DNA of 64,000 bases from Planctomycetaceae bacterium UBA2671 (GTDB lineage: Bacteria; Planctomycetota; Planctomycetia; Planctomycetales; Planctomycetaceae). The position numbers and the translations under genes are program-made. Every line of letters begins with the position of its first letter. The first letter of the stretch is position 1. The notes beneath the pieces were generated by a model. The model made no database searches. It was not told where the DNA came from and worked only from the letters and a program-made list of their open reading frames with translations. Below, piece after piece: positions 21,586 to 30,548 of this stretch. The stretch covers positions 1,039-65,038 of the forward strand of contig DEML01000009.1 of assembly GCA_002359185.1 (NCBI GenBank). The letters are read 5' to 3'.

Positions 21586-23484
21586 TCACTCCAGGTAGGT
21601 ATATCCGCCTAGTCCCTGTTGAAAGTTACGAATGAAATCGTCGGCTTCCTGTTGTGTGAGTCGACCTTCCCGAAGTGCTGACTCTGCAGAAGCGGTCATA
21701 CGCCCCAGCAGGTTCTGGCCATCAAACTGAACATAGTCCAGAACTTCAGAAATTGTTTCTCCCACCACCGTTGTTTGGATATTGGGTTTTCCCTGATCAT
21801 CCACTGTCACGTGAACGGTATTGGTATCCCCAAACAGATTATGCAGATCTCCCAGAATTTCCTGATACGCTCCGATCAGAAACGCACCCAGCAAATATTG
21901 TGATCCATTAAAGTTATGAAGTTGCAATGTCCGCTTAACATCTCGTTGTCCAATGAAATGATCGATCTTTCCATCGGAATCACAGGTGATATCTCCAAGT
22001 ACGGCATGACGCTCCGGCTTTTCTGAAAGTCGATGAATTGGAATGACGGGAAAGAGTTGCTTAATCGCCCAACTGTCAGGAAGTGACTGAAAGACAGAAA
22101 AGTTACAGAAATAGGTGTCTGCTAATAAACGGTTTAGTCCTTCAAGTTCTTCCGGAATAAACTCTAAATCAGCAGAAAGGTTCCGAATTTCGCCACAGAT
22201 ATTCCAGTAAAGCTTTTCCGCAGCGGCTCGTTGATCGAGTGGTAGATGCCCCATGCTGAAAAGCGATAATGCCGTTTCCAGCAGTTGTAAAGCATCGTGA
22301 AACGATTCCCGCAGGTTGTGAGCATTCAAACTTGCCCGGATTTCCATCATTTCCGCCAGAGGGGGTTTGGCATCTTTGAGAAGTTCGTCCGGGCCAGAAT
22401 ATGTTTCTGGACCAGTTGTACCCAGAACATCAAATACCAAAACACTATGATACGCCGTCAATGCGCGGCCACTTTCTGAAATGATATGCGGATGAGCAAC
22501 GCCAGCTTCATCACACACAGTTTTTACGTGGTACACAACATCTCTCGCGTATTCTTCAAGGGTATAATTGACGCTTGATTCAAATGTCGATTGAGAGCCA
22601 TCGTAGTCGACACCCAATCCACCCCCGACATCGAGATATTCCAGCCCTGATCCTCGTTTGGCCAAATCGACATAAATCCGCGAGGCTTCAATGAGAGCAG
22701 TTTTAACGCGACTGATGTTCGTAATCTGACTTCCAAAGTGGAAGTGCATCAAACTCAGACAATCCTGCATGCCTGCAGCTTCCAGATCCTCAAACGCCTT
22801 CATCAATTCGCTGACTGTCAAACCAAACTTCGATTGATAGCCAGCCGACTCCTGCCATTTTCCGGCTCCGCGAGATGCAAGCTTCACACGAACCCCAATT
22901 TTGGGACGAACACCCAGCTCTTTGGCCTGACGGATAATCAAATTCAATTCTGTAAGTCGCTCGACAACAGGAGTGACATTCATTCCCATTTTACGAGCCA
23001 GCAGAGCTGTCTGGATGAATTTGGCATCCTTGAATCCATTGCAGATGACGGGCGTATCACGATCAACGACAGCGAGAACAGCTAGAAGTTCAGGTTTACT
23101 TCCTGCCTCGAGCCCCGCTCCATGGACGCGACCATAGCGGACAACTTCTTCAACCACTTGACGCTGCGGGTTGACTTTGACTGGGTAAACACAAGTGTAT
23201 GTCGCGTCGTATTCGTATTCCTGAATAGCGGCTTCGAACGATTGATAGATTTCTTTCAGTCGTTGCTGAAGAATTCCACTGAACCGAAATAGAATTGGAG
23301 TGGATATCCCCTGAGACTTCAGCTGTTCGGTCAGTTCCAGCAAATCGACGGCAGCTTCGCCTTTATTGGGACGGATCTGGATTCGCCCTTCTTCACTAAC
23401 TGTAAAATAGCCCTTACCCCAACTTTCAATATCGTACAATTCAGCTGAATCGGCAGCTGTCCAGGTTTCTTGAATTGTTGACAC
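21586..23484 (-). CDS. speA: Biosynthetic arginine decarboxylase
   Basis: 632 residues; decarboxylates arginine to agmatine for polyamine synthesis, PLP-dependent, alanine-racemase-type fold. The PLP lysine is in the strand YPVKVNPQRQVVEEVV; GLEAGSKPEL, LDVGGGLGVDYDGS and ISESGRALTAYHSV are family hallmarks. Length is close to the roughly 630-660 of bacterial SpeA. The frame extends to a GTG at 23514, but the GTG at 23484 has AGGG 6-7 nt upstream (TTGAGGGATATTGTG) and gives MSTIQETWTAADS, so it is preferred. The next gene downstream on this strand is a flavin amine oxidase. Confidence 0.93.
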   Translation of the reverse strand: MSTIQETWTAADSAELYDIESWGKGYFTVSEEGRIQIRPNKGEAAVDLLELTEQLKSQGISTPILFRFSGILQQRLKEIYQSFEAAIQEYEYDATYTCVYPVKVNPQRQVVEEVVRYGRVHGAGLEAGSKPELLAVLAVVDRDTPVICNGFKDAKFIQTALLARKMGMNVTPVVERLTELNLIIRQAKELGVRPKIGVRVKLASRGAGKWQESAGYQSKFGLTVSELMKAFEDLEAAGMQDCLSLMHFHFGSQITNISRVKTALIEASRIYVDLAKRGSGLEYLDVGGGLGVDYDGSQSTFESSVNYTLEEYARDVVYHVKTVCDEAGVAHPHIISESGRALTAYHSVLVFDVLGTTGPETYSGPDELLKDAKPPLAEMMEIRASLNAHNLRESFHDALQLLETALSLFSMGHLPLDQRAAAEKLYWNICGEIRNLSADLEFIPEELEGLNRLLADTYFCNFSVFQSLPDSWAIKQLFPVIPIHRLSEKPERHAVLGDITCDSDGKIDHFIGQRDVKRTLQLHNFNGSQYLLGAFLIGAYQEILGDLHNLFGDTNTVHVTVDDQGKPNIQTTVVGETISEVLDYVQFDGQNLLGRMTASAESALREGRLTQQEADDFIRNFQQGLGGYTYLE

Positions 23485-24030
23485 AATATCCCTCAATACT
23501 ATTAAACTCGGCACATTAGCTCTTAAAGAGAGCTCAGTCCGTTCCCGTGAATGAATTACCTAAGCAAACTGTTCGACAGATTATAGATAATGGACAAGAA
23601 ATAAAAGTCGAGAGTGGCTTCAAAACACGACCTAATGAACAAAATTGCATCAAATCGACAGGTAGATCAACACAGTAGCTCTTATCGAGCTTCATTCATT
23701 CCAATTTGTAATATTTTAGTCTTACCCTAGTTCTCTTTTAATTTTTATTTTCCTTGAGGCGACACCTCTCAATAGATGATATTCAGGTATAGTATCTGTA
23801 GGCTGCAAACGTGGCATAATGCCTCTCTGTGGTTTCATGGTATTTATGTTCACTTGATAATATTATTCCGATTGTTAATTTTAAATCCAATTGGCTAAAA
23901 GAGCTATATTTTTTCTTATTCAAACGTAATACGAATATTAACATTTAGAACATCTCAACACTATATTTAATGCGTTGTTACACAATAACGGCTATTTGCA
24001 AAATTGAGCAAGAATGAGGAGAGACAAGAA
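23485..24030. other. 545-nt AT-rich intergenic region between divergent genes
   Basis: Lies between the starts of speA (minus) and the small HTH-like protein (plus), so it must carry both promoters. It is markedly A+T rich from about 23690 on. The only palindrome seen is GGCATAATGCC at 23813-23823. No RNA gene or open frame could be supported. Confidence 0.5.
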
Positions 24031-24414
24031 ATGGTAGATATCCAAACGGACATGAGCGTAGCTGAAATTCAAAGGCTATTAAAAGCACAGCAGGGGAAAG
24101 TAAATTCGCTGCACAAACGTAGAGAACAACTGCTCGATAAACTTCAAAAAGTAGAGCAGGAAATTGCCAGTTTATCAGGTGGTGATGCTAGTGGCGGTGT
24201 CCGCTTTCGCAATGAGAAATCGCTCGAAGAAGTGATTCTGGATGTCCTGAAAAAAAACAAAAAAGGTCTAGGGCTGAGCGAATTGACCGATGCCGTCGAA
24301 GCAACCGGCTATCAATCAAGCAGTGCCAACTTCAAAAATGTTGTCTATCAGAATGTCTATAAGTCTGATGAAATCACTCGCGACGAGAAGTCCGGTAAGT
24401 ACATACTCGCTTAG
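24031..24414 (+). CDS. Small coiled-coil plus winged-helix-like protein
   Basis: 127 residues, unknown function. Residues 8-50 form a charged coiled coil (VAEIQRLLKAQQGKVNSLHK, QLLDKLQKVEQEIASL). The C-terminal half (EVILDVLKKNKKGLGLSELT ... VYKSDEITRDEKSGKYIL) looks like a winged-helix fold of the HARE-HTH/HB1 type: helices, a phosphate-loop-like SS and a final beta wing. It could be a DNA-binding accessory protein. The ATG at 24031 has GAGGAGAG upstream; an in-frame TTG at 24004 is less likely. Long AT-rich upstream region suggests complex control. Confidence 0.65.
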   Translation: MVDIQTDMSVAEIQRLLKAQQGKVNSLHKRREQLLDKLQKVEQEIASLSGGDASGGVRFRNEKSLEEVILDVLKKNKKGLGLSELTDAVEATGYQSSSANFKNVVYQNVYKSDEITRDEKSGKYILA

Positions 24415-24544
24415 TACAAGACGAATCTTTAGTCCATTTTCAAATGGTTACTCCAGTCGTCTGGACACGAAAATCCTAAAATCGCTGTGTTTGCTCCAGC
24501 CGAACGCTGCAGATAAATTTTTGAAAATGCTCTAGATGACAATT

Positions 24545-24578
24545 GCTCTCCTATGGGATACCATAAGAGAGCTTTTTT
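24545..24578 (+). terminator. Intrinsic terminator after the HTH-like gene
   Basis: GCTCTC-CT-ATGG-GATA-CCAT-AA-GAGAGC followed by T6. It ends 22 nt before the M20 peptidase ATG at 24600, showing that the upstream in-frame ATG at 24579 is not the start of that gene. Confidence 0.8.
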
Positions 24579-24599
24579 ATGGAATTCAAGGTATTAATA

Positions 24600-25775
24600 A
24601 TGAGTGACGCCCTCCAGAGTCCCAACGTAAATCTTTTGATGACTTTGTTGAAAGTTTCTGGCAAGAGTGGTCAGGAACAGGCGGTGATGTTGGAAATTGA
24701 ATCCCTCATCAAAGCTGCCGGATTACCAGCAGAGCAGATTCGTTATGACGACGCTCATCTACGAGCTGGATTTGGAGAAACCGGGAATCTGATTGTTACC
24801 TTGCCAGGCACAGTCAATGCCCCCCGACGACTTTTAATGGCTCATGTCGATACGGTGCCACTTTGTGTCGGTGCGATTCCAGAAATTGATGGCGAATACA
24901 TCATCTCGAAATTAAAGCAGACAGCTTTGGGAGGAGATGATCGCTCAGGAGCAGCAGTCGTCCTATCTACTCTTCTAAGAATTCTGAAAGAGCAACCAGT
25001 TCACCCTCCCCTGACCTTTCTGTGGACGATTCAGGAAGAAATCGGACTTGTTGGCGCTCGGTATGTTGATCCCGAAGAATTACAAAGCCCTGAGCTCTGC
25101 TTTAATTTTGATGGGGGAGATCCCAAATCGGTCATCCGGGGAGCAACCGGTGATACTCACATGGACATCCGCGTGTACGGGATTGCCAGCCATGCAGGAG
25201 CCCATCCGGAGAACGGAGTCTCTGCGATTGTGATCGTCAGTCGTGCGATCTTTCAACTTCAGGAAGAGGGCTGGCTTGGTCTTATCGGCAAACCTCACGG
25301 CACCGGAACCAGCAACATCGGCTTCATTCAGGGGGGAGCAGCGACCAATGTCGTAACTGATTTTGTAGAACTTCGAGCAGAGGCTCGGAGTCATGACCCA
25401 GAGTTTCGAATGGAAATTGTCAACGCAATTCAGCAGGCCTTCATTGAATCAGCAAATACGATTTCCAACGTGAATAACGAACATGGTTCGATCGAATTTG
25501 AATCTCGCAATAAATACGATGCCTTCGCTTTGGACAAATCGACTCCTGTCGTTCAATCGGCCATGAATGCCGTCACTGCTGAAGGACTGGAAGTCTCCAC
25601 GCGTATCTCTAACGGAGGGTTGGATGCCAACTGGATGGCCTCCCACGGCTTTCCAACCGTTACTCTAGGTTGCGGACAGGAATTTATTCATACCGTCAAC
25701 GAACGGCTGCACATTCCCAGCTACGAGCACACCTGTAATATTGCCTGGCGATTGGCTACAGAAATCGATAGCTAA
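24600..25775 (+). CDS. M20 family metallopeptidase (PepT/tripeptidase-like)
   Basis: 391 residues. Zinc aminopeptidase of the M20/M25/M40 family: metal ligand His82 and Asp84 in LLMAHVDTVP, bridging Asp in ALGGDDRSGAA (113-114), catalytic Glu pair in TIQEEIGLVGA (146-147), and the dimerisation domain insertion (about 180-290). The sequence GGDDRSG resembles tripeptidase T and carboxypeptidase G2-like enzymes. Expected to be cytoplasmic. Start ATG at 24600 lies just after a terminator, with AAGG 8 nt upstream. A promoter must lie in or before the terminator region, or read-through occurs. Confidence 0.85.
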   Translation: MSDALQSPNVNLLMTLLKVSGKSGQEQAVMLEIESLIKAAGLPAEQIRYDDAHLRAGFGETGNLIVTLPGTVNAPRRLLMAHVDTVPLCVGAIPEIDGEYIISKLKQTALGGDDRSGAAVVLSTLLRILKEQPVHPPLTFLWTIQEEIGLVGARYVDPEELQSPELCFNFDGGDPKSVIRGATGDTHMDIRVYGIASHAGAHPENGVSAIVIVSRAIFQLQEEGWLGLIGKPHGTGTSNIGFIQGGAATNVVTDFVELRAEARSHDPEFRMEIVNAIQQAFIESANTISNVNNEHGSIEFESRNKYDAFALDKSTPVVQSAMNAVTAEGLEVSTRISNGGLDANWMASHGFPTVTLGCGQEFIHTVNERLHIPSYEHTCNIAWRLATEIDS

Positions 25776-25818
25776 ACTACCCTCACACTTTGGAACGCAG
25801 TCAAACACTGAGTAAAAT

Positions 25819-25849
25819 GTCCCCTCTCCCCACGGAGAAGGAAAGTTCA
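25819..25849. repeat. Fragment of the CCCCTCTCCC interspersed repeat (family G)
   Basis: TCCCCTCTCCCCACGGAGAA and following bases resemble the fuller copy at 42184-42330 and sit between convergent genes. Confidence 0.45.
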
Positions 25850-25872
25850 ACGCTCCCTAAGTTTATTCATGT

Positions 25873-27174
25873 TTATTCAGGCAGGTTGGAAATTCGGAAG
25901 TTTTTGAAATACAAGTCGGTTGTCGGATCATGTCCCTGCAGGCTCAGATGACCGGCATTGAGTCGTTTACCTTTGCGGGGATTTTCATCCGGCTCACGGG
26001 TATCTTCCCAACTCACGACAGGATAACCATCCACCCAGGTTGCGATGTGTGGGCCTGATGCGACCAGTGTGATCGTACACCATTCCAGATCCGACGAAAC
26101 CACTCTGCGGGCATCGATCCGACGAAAGATGGCTCCCGTCCCGGCATTGTTGGGCTGATTGCGATCATCGTCTTTGAATCCGTTGTGAATCTGGACTTCG
26201 TAACCATTTGAAGGATTTTCTTCCGTGCCTGTCATTGCACGAAAAAACAGACCACTATTCAATTCCGCTGCATTTGTTTTCGCCTGAAACTGCAGGACGA
26301 AATCATCGAATGTTTCGATGGTTTCCAGAAATCCCGGTCCACTGACCACATGAATTTCCTGCTTGACCACATCAATTACACTTTGAGAACCGGGCACTTC
26401 CCGCCAGCCAGATAGATCTTCTCCTGTAAACAGCGAATCCATTTGCAGAGGTTTTAGTTGAATATTGCGAAAGGCGACTTCACCGCTATTTTTCTGTAAG
26501 CCGATTAATCCACTTTGTAAAATATTATCACGAGTCTCGTCAAATCGATTCTTGTGAGTTTCATCTATGGTGATTTCAATGGAACTGCCATTGGCAAGAA
26601 TGCTCAATTTGTGCCATGCATTGTCTGCCAGTTTGATACCAGGATCGAACTTGGAATGTCCGACAACACTGCCTGAGAGATAGCCTTCAGGGTGTTCATC
26701 GGCCAGATTGATCTCATAACAATCCTCGACAGGACTTTTCGGATCATCGGCACACCGAATAAACACGCCACTATTGCAACCGGGTTCCATGCGAAATTCG
26801 AGAGTCAGCTCAAAGTCTGCGAAAGGTAAGTTAGTCAAGAGCAGCCCAATCGGGCCGCTATCTGCTGTGATCGCTTCATCAACGACTGACCAGTTCACAT
26901 TGTTCTGTTTATGCCATCCAAAAAGCGTTTCGTTATCAAACAGATTGATGAGTCCCTCGTCAATTTGTTCCTGTGAAAGATGATTAATGTATGTCAGCTC
27001 TGTGGAATCCGTACTCTGAGGAGCTTTCGAAGGAGATGGGACTGGCTTAGCCTGACTGTTGGAAGTTCCTTCTGGTTTTGGCTCAGGACTGACAGGATCT
27101 GCTGGTTTACTACAACCACTTAAACCAATCAGCATTGAAAGCACGACGAGTGTGGGAATCCATATAAATTTCAT
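25873..27174 (-). CDS. Lipoprotein with two DUF1080 (3-keto-disaccharide hydrolase) domains
   Basis: 433 residues from the ATG at 27174, which places a lipobox LIGLSGC with Cys21 directly at the start (the frame extends to 27237 but that would bury the signal). After a Pro/Ser-rich linker come two DUF1080 concanavalin-like domains: about 75-235 (LFDNETLFGWHKQNNVNWSV, GVFIRCADD) and about 240-430 (LFTGEDLSGWREVPGSQSV, GLFFRAMTG). DUF1080 members have been shown to hydrolyse 3-keto-glycosides; many planctomycete paralogs are untested. Exposed on the cell surface or periplasm by its lipid anchor. Confidence 0.85.
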   Translation of the reverse strand: MKFIWIPTLVVLSMLIGLSGCSKPADPVSPEPKPEGTSNSQAKPVPSPSKAPQSTDSTELTYINHLSQEQIDEGLINLFDNETLFGWHKQNNVNWSVVDEAITADSGPIGLLLTNLPFADFELTLEFRMEPGCNSGVFIRCADDPKSPVEDCYEINLADEHPEGYLSGSVVGHSKFDPGIKLADNAWHKLSILANGSSIEITIDETHKNRFDETRDNILQSGLIGLQKNSGEVAFRNIQLKPLQMDSLFTGEDLSGWREVPGSQSVIDVVKQEIHVVSGPGFLETIETFDDFVLQFQAKTNAAELNSGLFFRAMTGTEENPSNGYEVQIHNGFKDDDRNQPNNAGTGAIFRRIDARRVVSSDLEWCTITLVASGPHIATWVDGYPVVSWEDTREPDENPRKGKRLNAGHLSLQGHDPTTDLYFKNFRISNLPE

Positions 27175-27336
27175 GTTGATATTATTTCTAATCGATTCTC
27201 TTGGCTGAATCGTGCGAGTGAAATCGTGACACATCAATCAAGTATTTTTTTTAAACAAAGCCACGAAGAGCCAACTCTTGTGCTTGGAGGTCTTAGCGTC
27301 TTGGCAGTTTAATAAAGTACTGTCACAGGTCTGAAT

Positions 27337-28326
27337 TTATTTCAGCAGGCTTCGTTCCAGAACCTCCTTAGCCAGACTGAAATAATCCTGCCAGACGATT
27401 TCCGGTTTGCCATACTTTAAGCAATCCCGCACTTTCTGCAATGTATTGCGAGCCATGTGAGGGCAGCGATTGCAAGCACAGGTTTCTCCCGTGCTTTCCA
27501 TGATTCCCGGCACGGGAATATATTCGTGCCAGGGAGCGATTTTTTCGAGGGGATGAATCATGGCCGATTCGGTCGCCACCAGAAATTTAGTCGGTTCTTT
27601 CACAGAAGCCACATGCTGACGCATCTTTTCAGTGCCGCCGATAAAATCGGAAACTTCCAGAATATTCTGAGGGCATTCCGGATGCGCAATAATGACTGAT
27701 CCCGGATTATTCTTCTTGGCCCGCAGCATATCCTGCAGGCTGAAAATTTCATGGACCATGCAGGAACCGGGCCACAGGATCATCTCCCGACCGGTTACTT
27801 CCATTAGATAGCGTCCGAGGTGCTGATCTGGGACAAACAAAATTTCCTGATCGGCTGGGATCCGTTCGACAATTTCCCGGGCATTTCCGCTGGTCACAAT
27901 CCAATCACATAAACTTTTCACAGCCGCGGAGGTATTGATGTAAGCAACCGTCTGAATCTGACGTCCTTCTGCGCGGAGCTTGTCCTGCATCGCTTTCAGG
28001 TCAGGAGCCTGGCAACTTTCCGCCAGTGAACAACCGGCTTGAAGATCGGGCATGAGTACGGTTTTTTCAGGGCTGAGAATCTTGGCCGATTCTCCCATGA
28101 AGTGCACGCCGCTGAAGACTATGGTCGAACTCTCAATGGATACGGCATCGCGAGCCAGCTTTAAACTGTCGCCGGTATAGTCGGCGATGTCCTGAATATC
28201 TCCATCGACATAAAAATGTGCGAGGATCTTCGCATCCTTTTCGATTTTGAGCTGTTCAATCTCGTCCATCAGATCCAGGGGATCTTCATAGACTTCCTGC
28301 TCTTGACCAACGACGGCAAATTCCAT
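27337..28326 (-). CDS. nadA: Quinolinate synthase
   Basis: 329 residues. Condenses iminoaspartate and dihydroxyacetone phosphate to quinolinate in NAD synthesis. It has an internal three-domain pseudo-repeat with a [4Fe-4S] cluster; candidate ligands are in GCSLAESC, LWPGSCMVHE and GETCACNRCPHM. The motifs LAHFYVDGDIQDIADYTGDS, VFSGVHFMGESAKIL and IIAHPECPQNI are diagnostic of NadA. Monocistronic as seen; nadB and nadC are not in the window. Confidence 0.95.
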   Translation of the reverse strand: MEFAVVGQEQEVYEDPLDLMDEIEQLKIEKDAKILAHFYVDGDIQDIADYTGDSLKLARDAVSIESSTIVFSGVHFMGESAKILSPEKTVLMPDLQAGCSLAESCQAPDLKAMQDKLRAEGRQIQTVAYINTSAAVKSLCDWIVTSGNAREIVERIPADQEILFVPDQHLGRYLMEVTGREMILWPGSCMVHEIFSLQDMLRAKKNNPGSVIIAHPECPQNILEVSDFIGGTEKMRQHVASVKEPTKFLVATESAMIHPLEKIAPWHEYIPVPGIMESTGETCACNRCPHMARNTLQKVRDCLKYGKPEIVWQDYFSLAKEVLERSLLK

Positions 28327-28505
28327 GACGGACTCTCTTCTGACTATTGCGTTCAGGACTGTAAAACTTAATTATAAGTGGAAACGAATTTTCTCGCTAC
28401 AGGTTCATCAGAATTTCGAAGACTGATTTTATACGACGTCACGGTCAATTACTGAGAACAAGCCAACGCATCTCCACTCGGTGCGAATAACAGGAAAGGC
28501 TAAAC

Positions 28506-29840
28506 ATGTCTGATCTCCAGACTCTCAAGCTTCTGCGAACTCTCCTACCGCTATTTTTCGCAATTTCAGCTGGCTCGGCAAGTTGGGCACTGGAAAAAGC
28601 CTCTTCAACGCAGCCGAATATCGTCTTCATTCTGGCGGACGATGTCGGTCGAGAAGTTCTCGGCTGCTATGGTGGCACATCCTATCAAACGCCTCATCTG
28701 GACAAACTCGCCAGTGACGGAATTCGATTTGAACATTGCTACTCGATGCCTGTCTGTCATCCTTCTCGCACGACACTTCTCAGCGGCAGATATCCGAGAA
28801 ACAACGGTAACCCTGCCTGGGGCAGCTATCCGGAAAACATGGAATCGAAAACTTTTGCTCAGATCCTGAAACGAGCCGGTTATAAAACGGCAATCGCAGG
28901 CAAATGGCAACTCTGCATGATGGATAATAAACGCGATCATGCAGCCCGGCTCGGATTTGAGCAATCCTCCCTCTTCGGCTGGCATGAAGGTGCCCGTTAT
29001 CACGACCCCTTCATCTACCAGAACGGCGAACTTCTCGAAGGAACCGAAGGAAAATATGGTCCCGATCTCTATGTCGACTTCCTGATCGATTTTATCGAGA
29101 AGAATCAGCAAGGCCCCTTCTTTGCCTATTACTCGATGGCGTTGTGTCATGATGTGACCGACGATTTGAAAGAACCCGTCCCGTACGGACCTCGCGGACG
29201 CTACGACAATTTTGCCGAGATGGCTGATCAAATGGATGAAGAAATCGGCAGATTGATCACCGCTCTCGATTTAATGAATCTGCGGGAAAATACGCTCATC
29301 CTGTTCACAACCGACAACGGCACCCCGAAAAAATCCAAATTGACTTACGATGAAAATGGGAAATTCACGTACGAAAATGTGGTTTCTGAATTTCACGGGA
29401 AGATGATCCCAGGCGGCAAAGGCGATTTGACTGACTGGGGAACCCGTGTCCCACTGATCGCGAACTGGACTGGCCATATTGAGGGAGGTGAAGTCTGCGA
29501 TGACCTCATCGACTTCAGCGACTTTTTACCGACATTCGCTGAAATCGCTTCCGCGGACTTGCCCGAAGACTTAACTCTCGATGGACAGAGTTTCGCAAAA
29601 CGAATCACTTCGGGCACAGCCAATCCACGTCAGTGGGTCTCTGCGGAGAGCCGCGGAAATAAATATTTTTACAAAGACCGCACCTGGAAACTTTATAACG
29701 ATGGCCGATTTTTCAATTGTGAAAAAGATCCGTTCGAAAAAAAACCATTGAATGTCACTGAGTTGGAAGCAGATGCAGAAGCGTCTTACTCAGATCTCTC
29801 GAAATTAATTTCGAATTCTGATGAAATTAAAGAAGAGTAA
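28506..29840 (+). CDS. Sulfatase, formylglycine-dependent
   Basis: 444 residues with signal peptide (about 8-29). The metal site is PNIVFILADDVGREVLGC and the activation motif is CHPSRTTLLSGRYP with Cys84 the residue converted to formylglycine; FTTDNGTPKK is a further conserved segment. Hydrolyses sulfate esters, probably on algal polysaccharide, outside the cytoplasm. Belongs to the large sulfatase set of planctomycetes; the exact S1 subfamily cannot be fixed by eye. Upstream neighbour nadA is divergent. Confidence 0.88.
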   Translation: MSDLQTLKLLRTLLPLFFAISAGSASWALEKASSTQPNIVFILADDVGREVLGCYGGTSYQTPHLDKLASDGIRFEHCYSMPVCHPSRTTLLSGRYPRNNGNPAWGSYPENMESKTFAQILKRAGYKTAIAGKWQLCMMDNKRDHAARLGFEQSSLFGWHEGARYHDPFIYQNGELLEGTEGKYGPDLYVDFLIDFIEKNQQGPFFAYYSMALCHDVTDDLKEPVPYGPRGRYDNFAEMADQMDEEIGRLITALDLMNLRENTLILFTTDNGTPKKSKLTYDENGKFTYENVVSEFHGKMIPGGKGDLTDWGTRVPLIANWTGHIEGGEVCDDLIDFSDFLPTFAEIASADLPEDLTLDGQSFAKRITSGTANPRQWVSAESRGNKYFYKDRTWKLYNDGRFFNCEKDPFEKKPLNVTELEADAEASYSDLSKLISNSDEIKEE

Positions 29841-29878
29841 ACGATCAGAAAAAGGAATTTATGAACCGCGGTTCAAAT

Positions 29879-30331
29879 TTATTCTGACGTTTCACCATGA
29901 TACCGTTTAACCGTAATCAGTAGCTGCACAAGTCGAGGATCTTTGCCGAAATCGAAGACCGGGTTCACCGGACGAATCGCCTGAAATTCGGGAGGTGATT
30001 GTTCAGACACTTCAGCAAGATTCGGCTCGAAATCGATCACGACATGTTTTTTCGTCAGTTCATAATCAACAGGATCGTACCAGTTCCCTTCTGAAGGAAA
30101 CGATTCCAGATCCTGCCAGGATTTCGGCCAGGCTCCTTCATTGGCATTCATATAGTCGTTCACCACAGAAAACATCACTCTCACGGCATGATTCTGAGCA
30201 TCAACGCCATTATTCCAGCGTCCTACCACTACTGCGATACTGAGTGTCACTGCGATAATCAGGCAAATTGTCAGGATGATTTTATTACGACGATCCTGCT
30301 CCGGTGTATGGTGTGCGACAATGTTCGTCAT
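29879..30331 (-). CDS. Small single-pass membrane protein, unknown function
   Basis: 150 residues. One membrane segment (about 18-38, IILTICLIIAVTLSIAVVVG) followed by an extracytoplasmic domain with HAVRVMFSVVNDYMNANEGAWPKSWQDLE. That helix plus WPKSWQDL pattern resembles the body of type II pseudopilins, but the prepilin peptidase motif is not evident. ATG at 30331 chosen over an in-frame TTG at 30346. It converges with the sulfatase at 28506. Confidence 0.55.
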   Translation of the reverse strand: MTNIVAHHTPEQDRRNKIILTICLIIAVTLSIAVVVGRWNNGVDAQNHAVRVMFSVVNDYMNANEGAWPKSWQDLESFPSEGNWYDPVDYELTKKHVVIDFEPNLAEVSEQSPPEFQAIRPVNPVFDFGKDPRLVQLLITVKRYHGETSE

Positions 30332-30548
30332 CTTTGTGTTGTTCAATCTGAGTGAAGTAAAGCCAGAATAACAAATGTGTTTCAGAATCTTCTCACTTTA
30401 GTCGGTCGAGGGGATAAAACCAACAGGAGGAAGGATCGATACAATTTGCTCTCAGTCAGGGGTGTTGCATAGATCAAGGTCTATGCATATTGTAAATTAC
30501 AATACACAAACAGCCTCAATCCGCTTTTCAATATTCATGGGATCGTAC

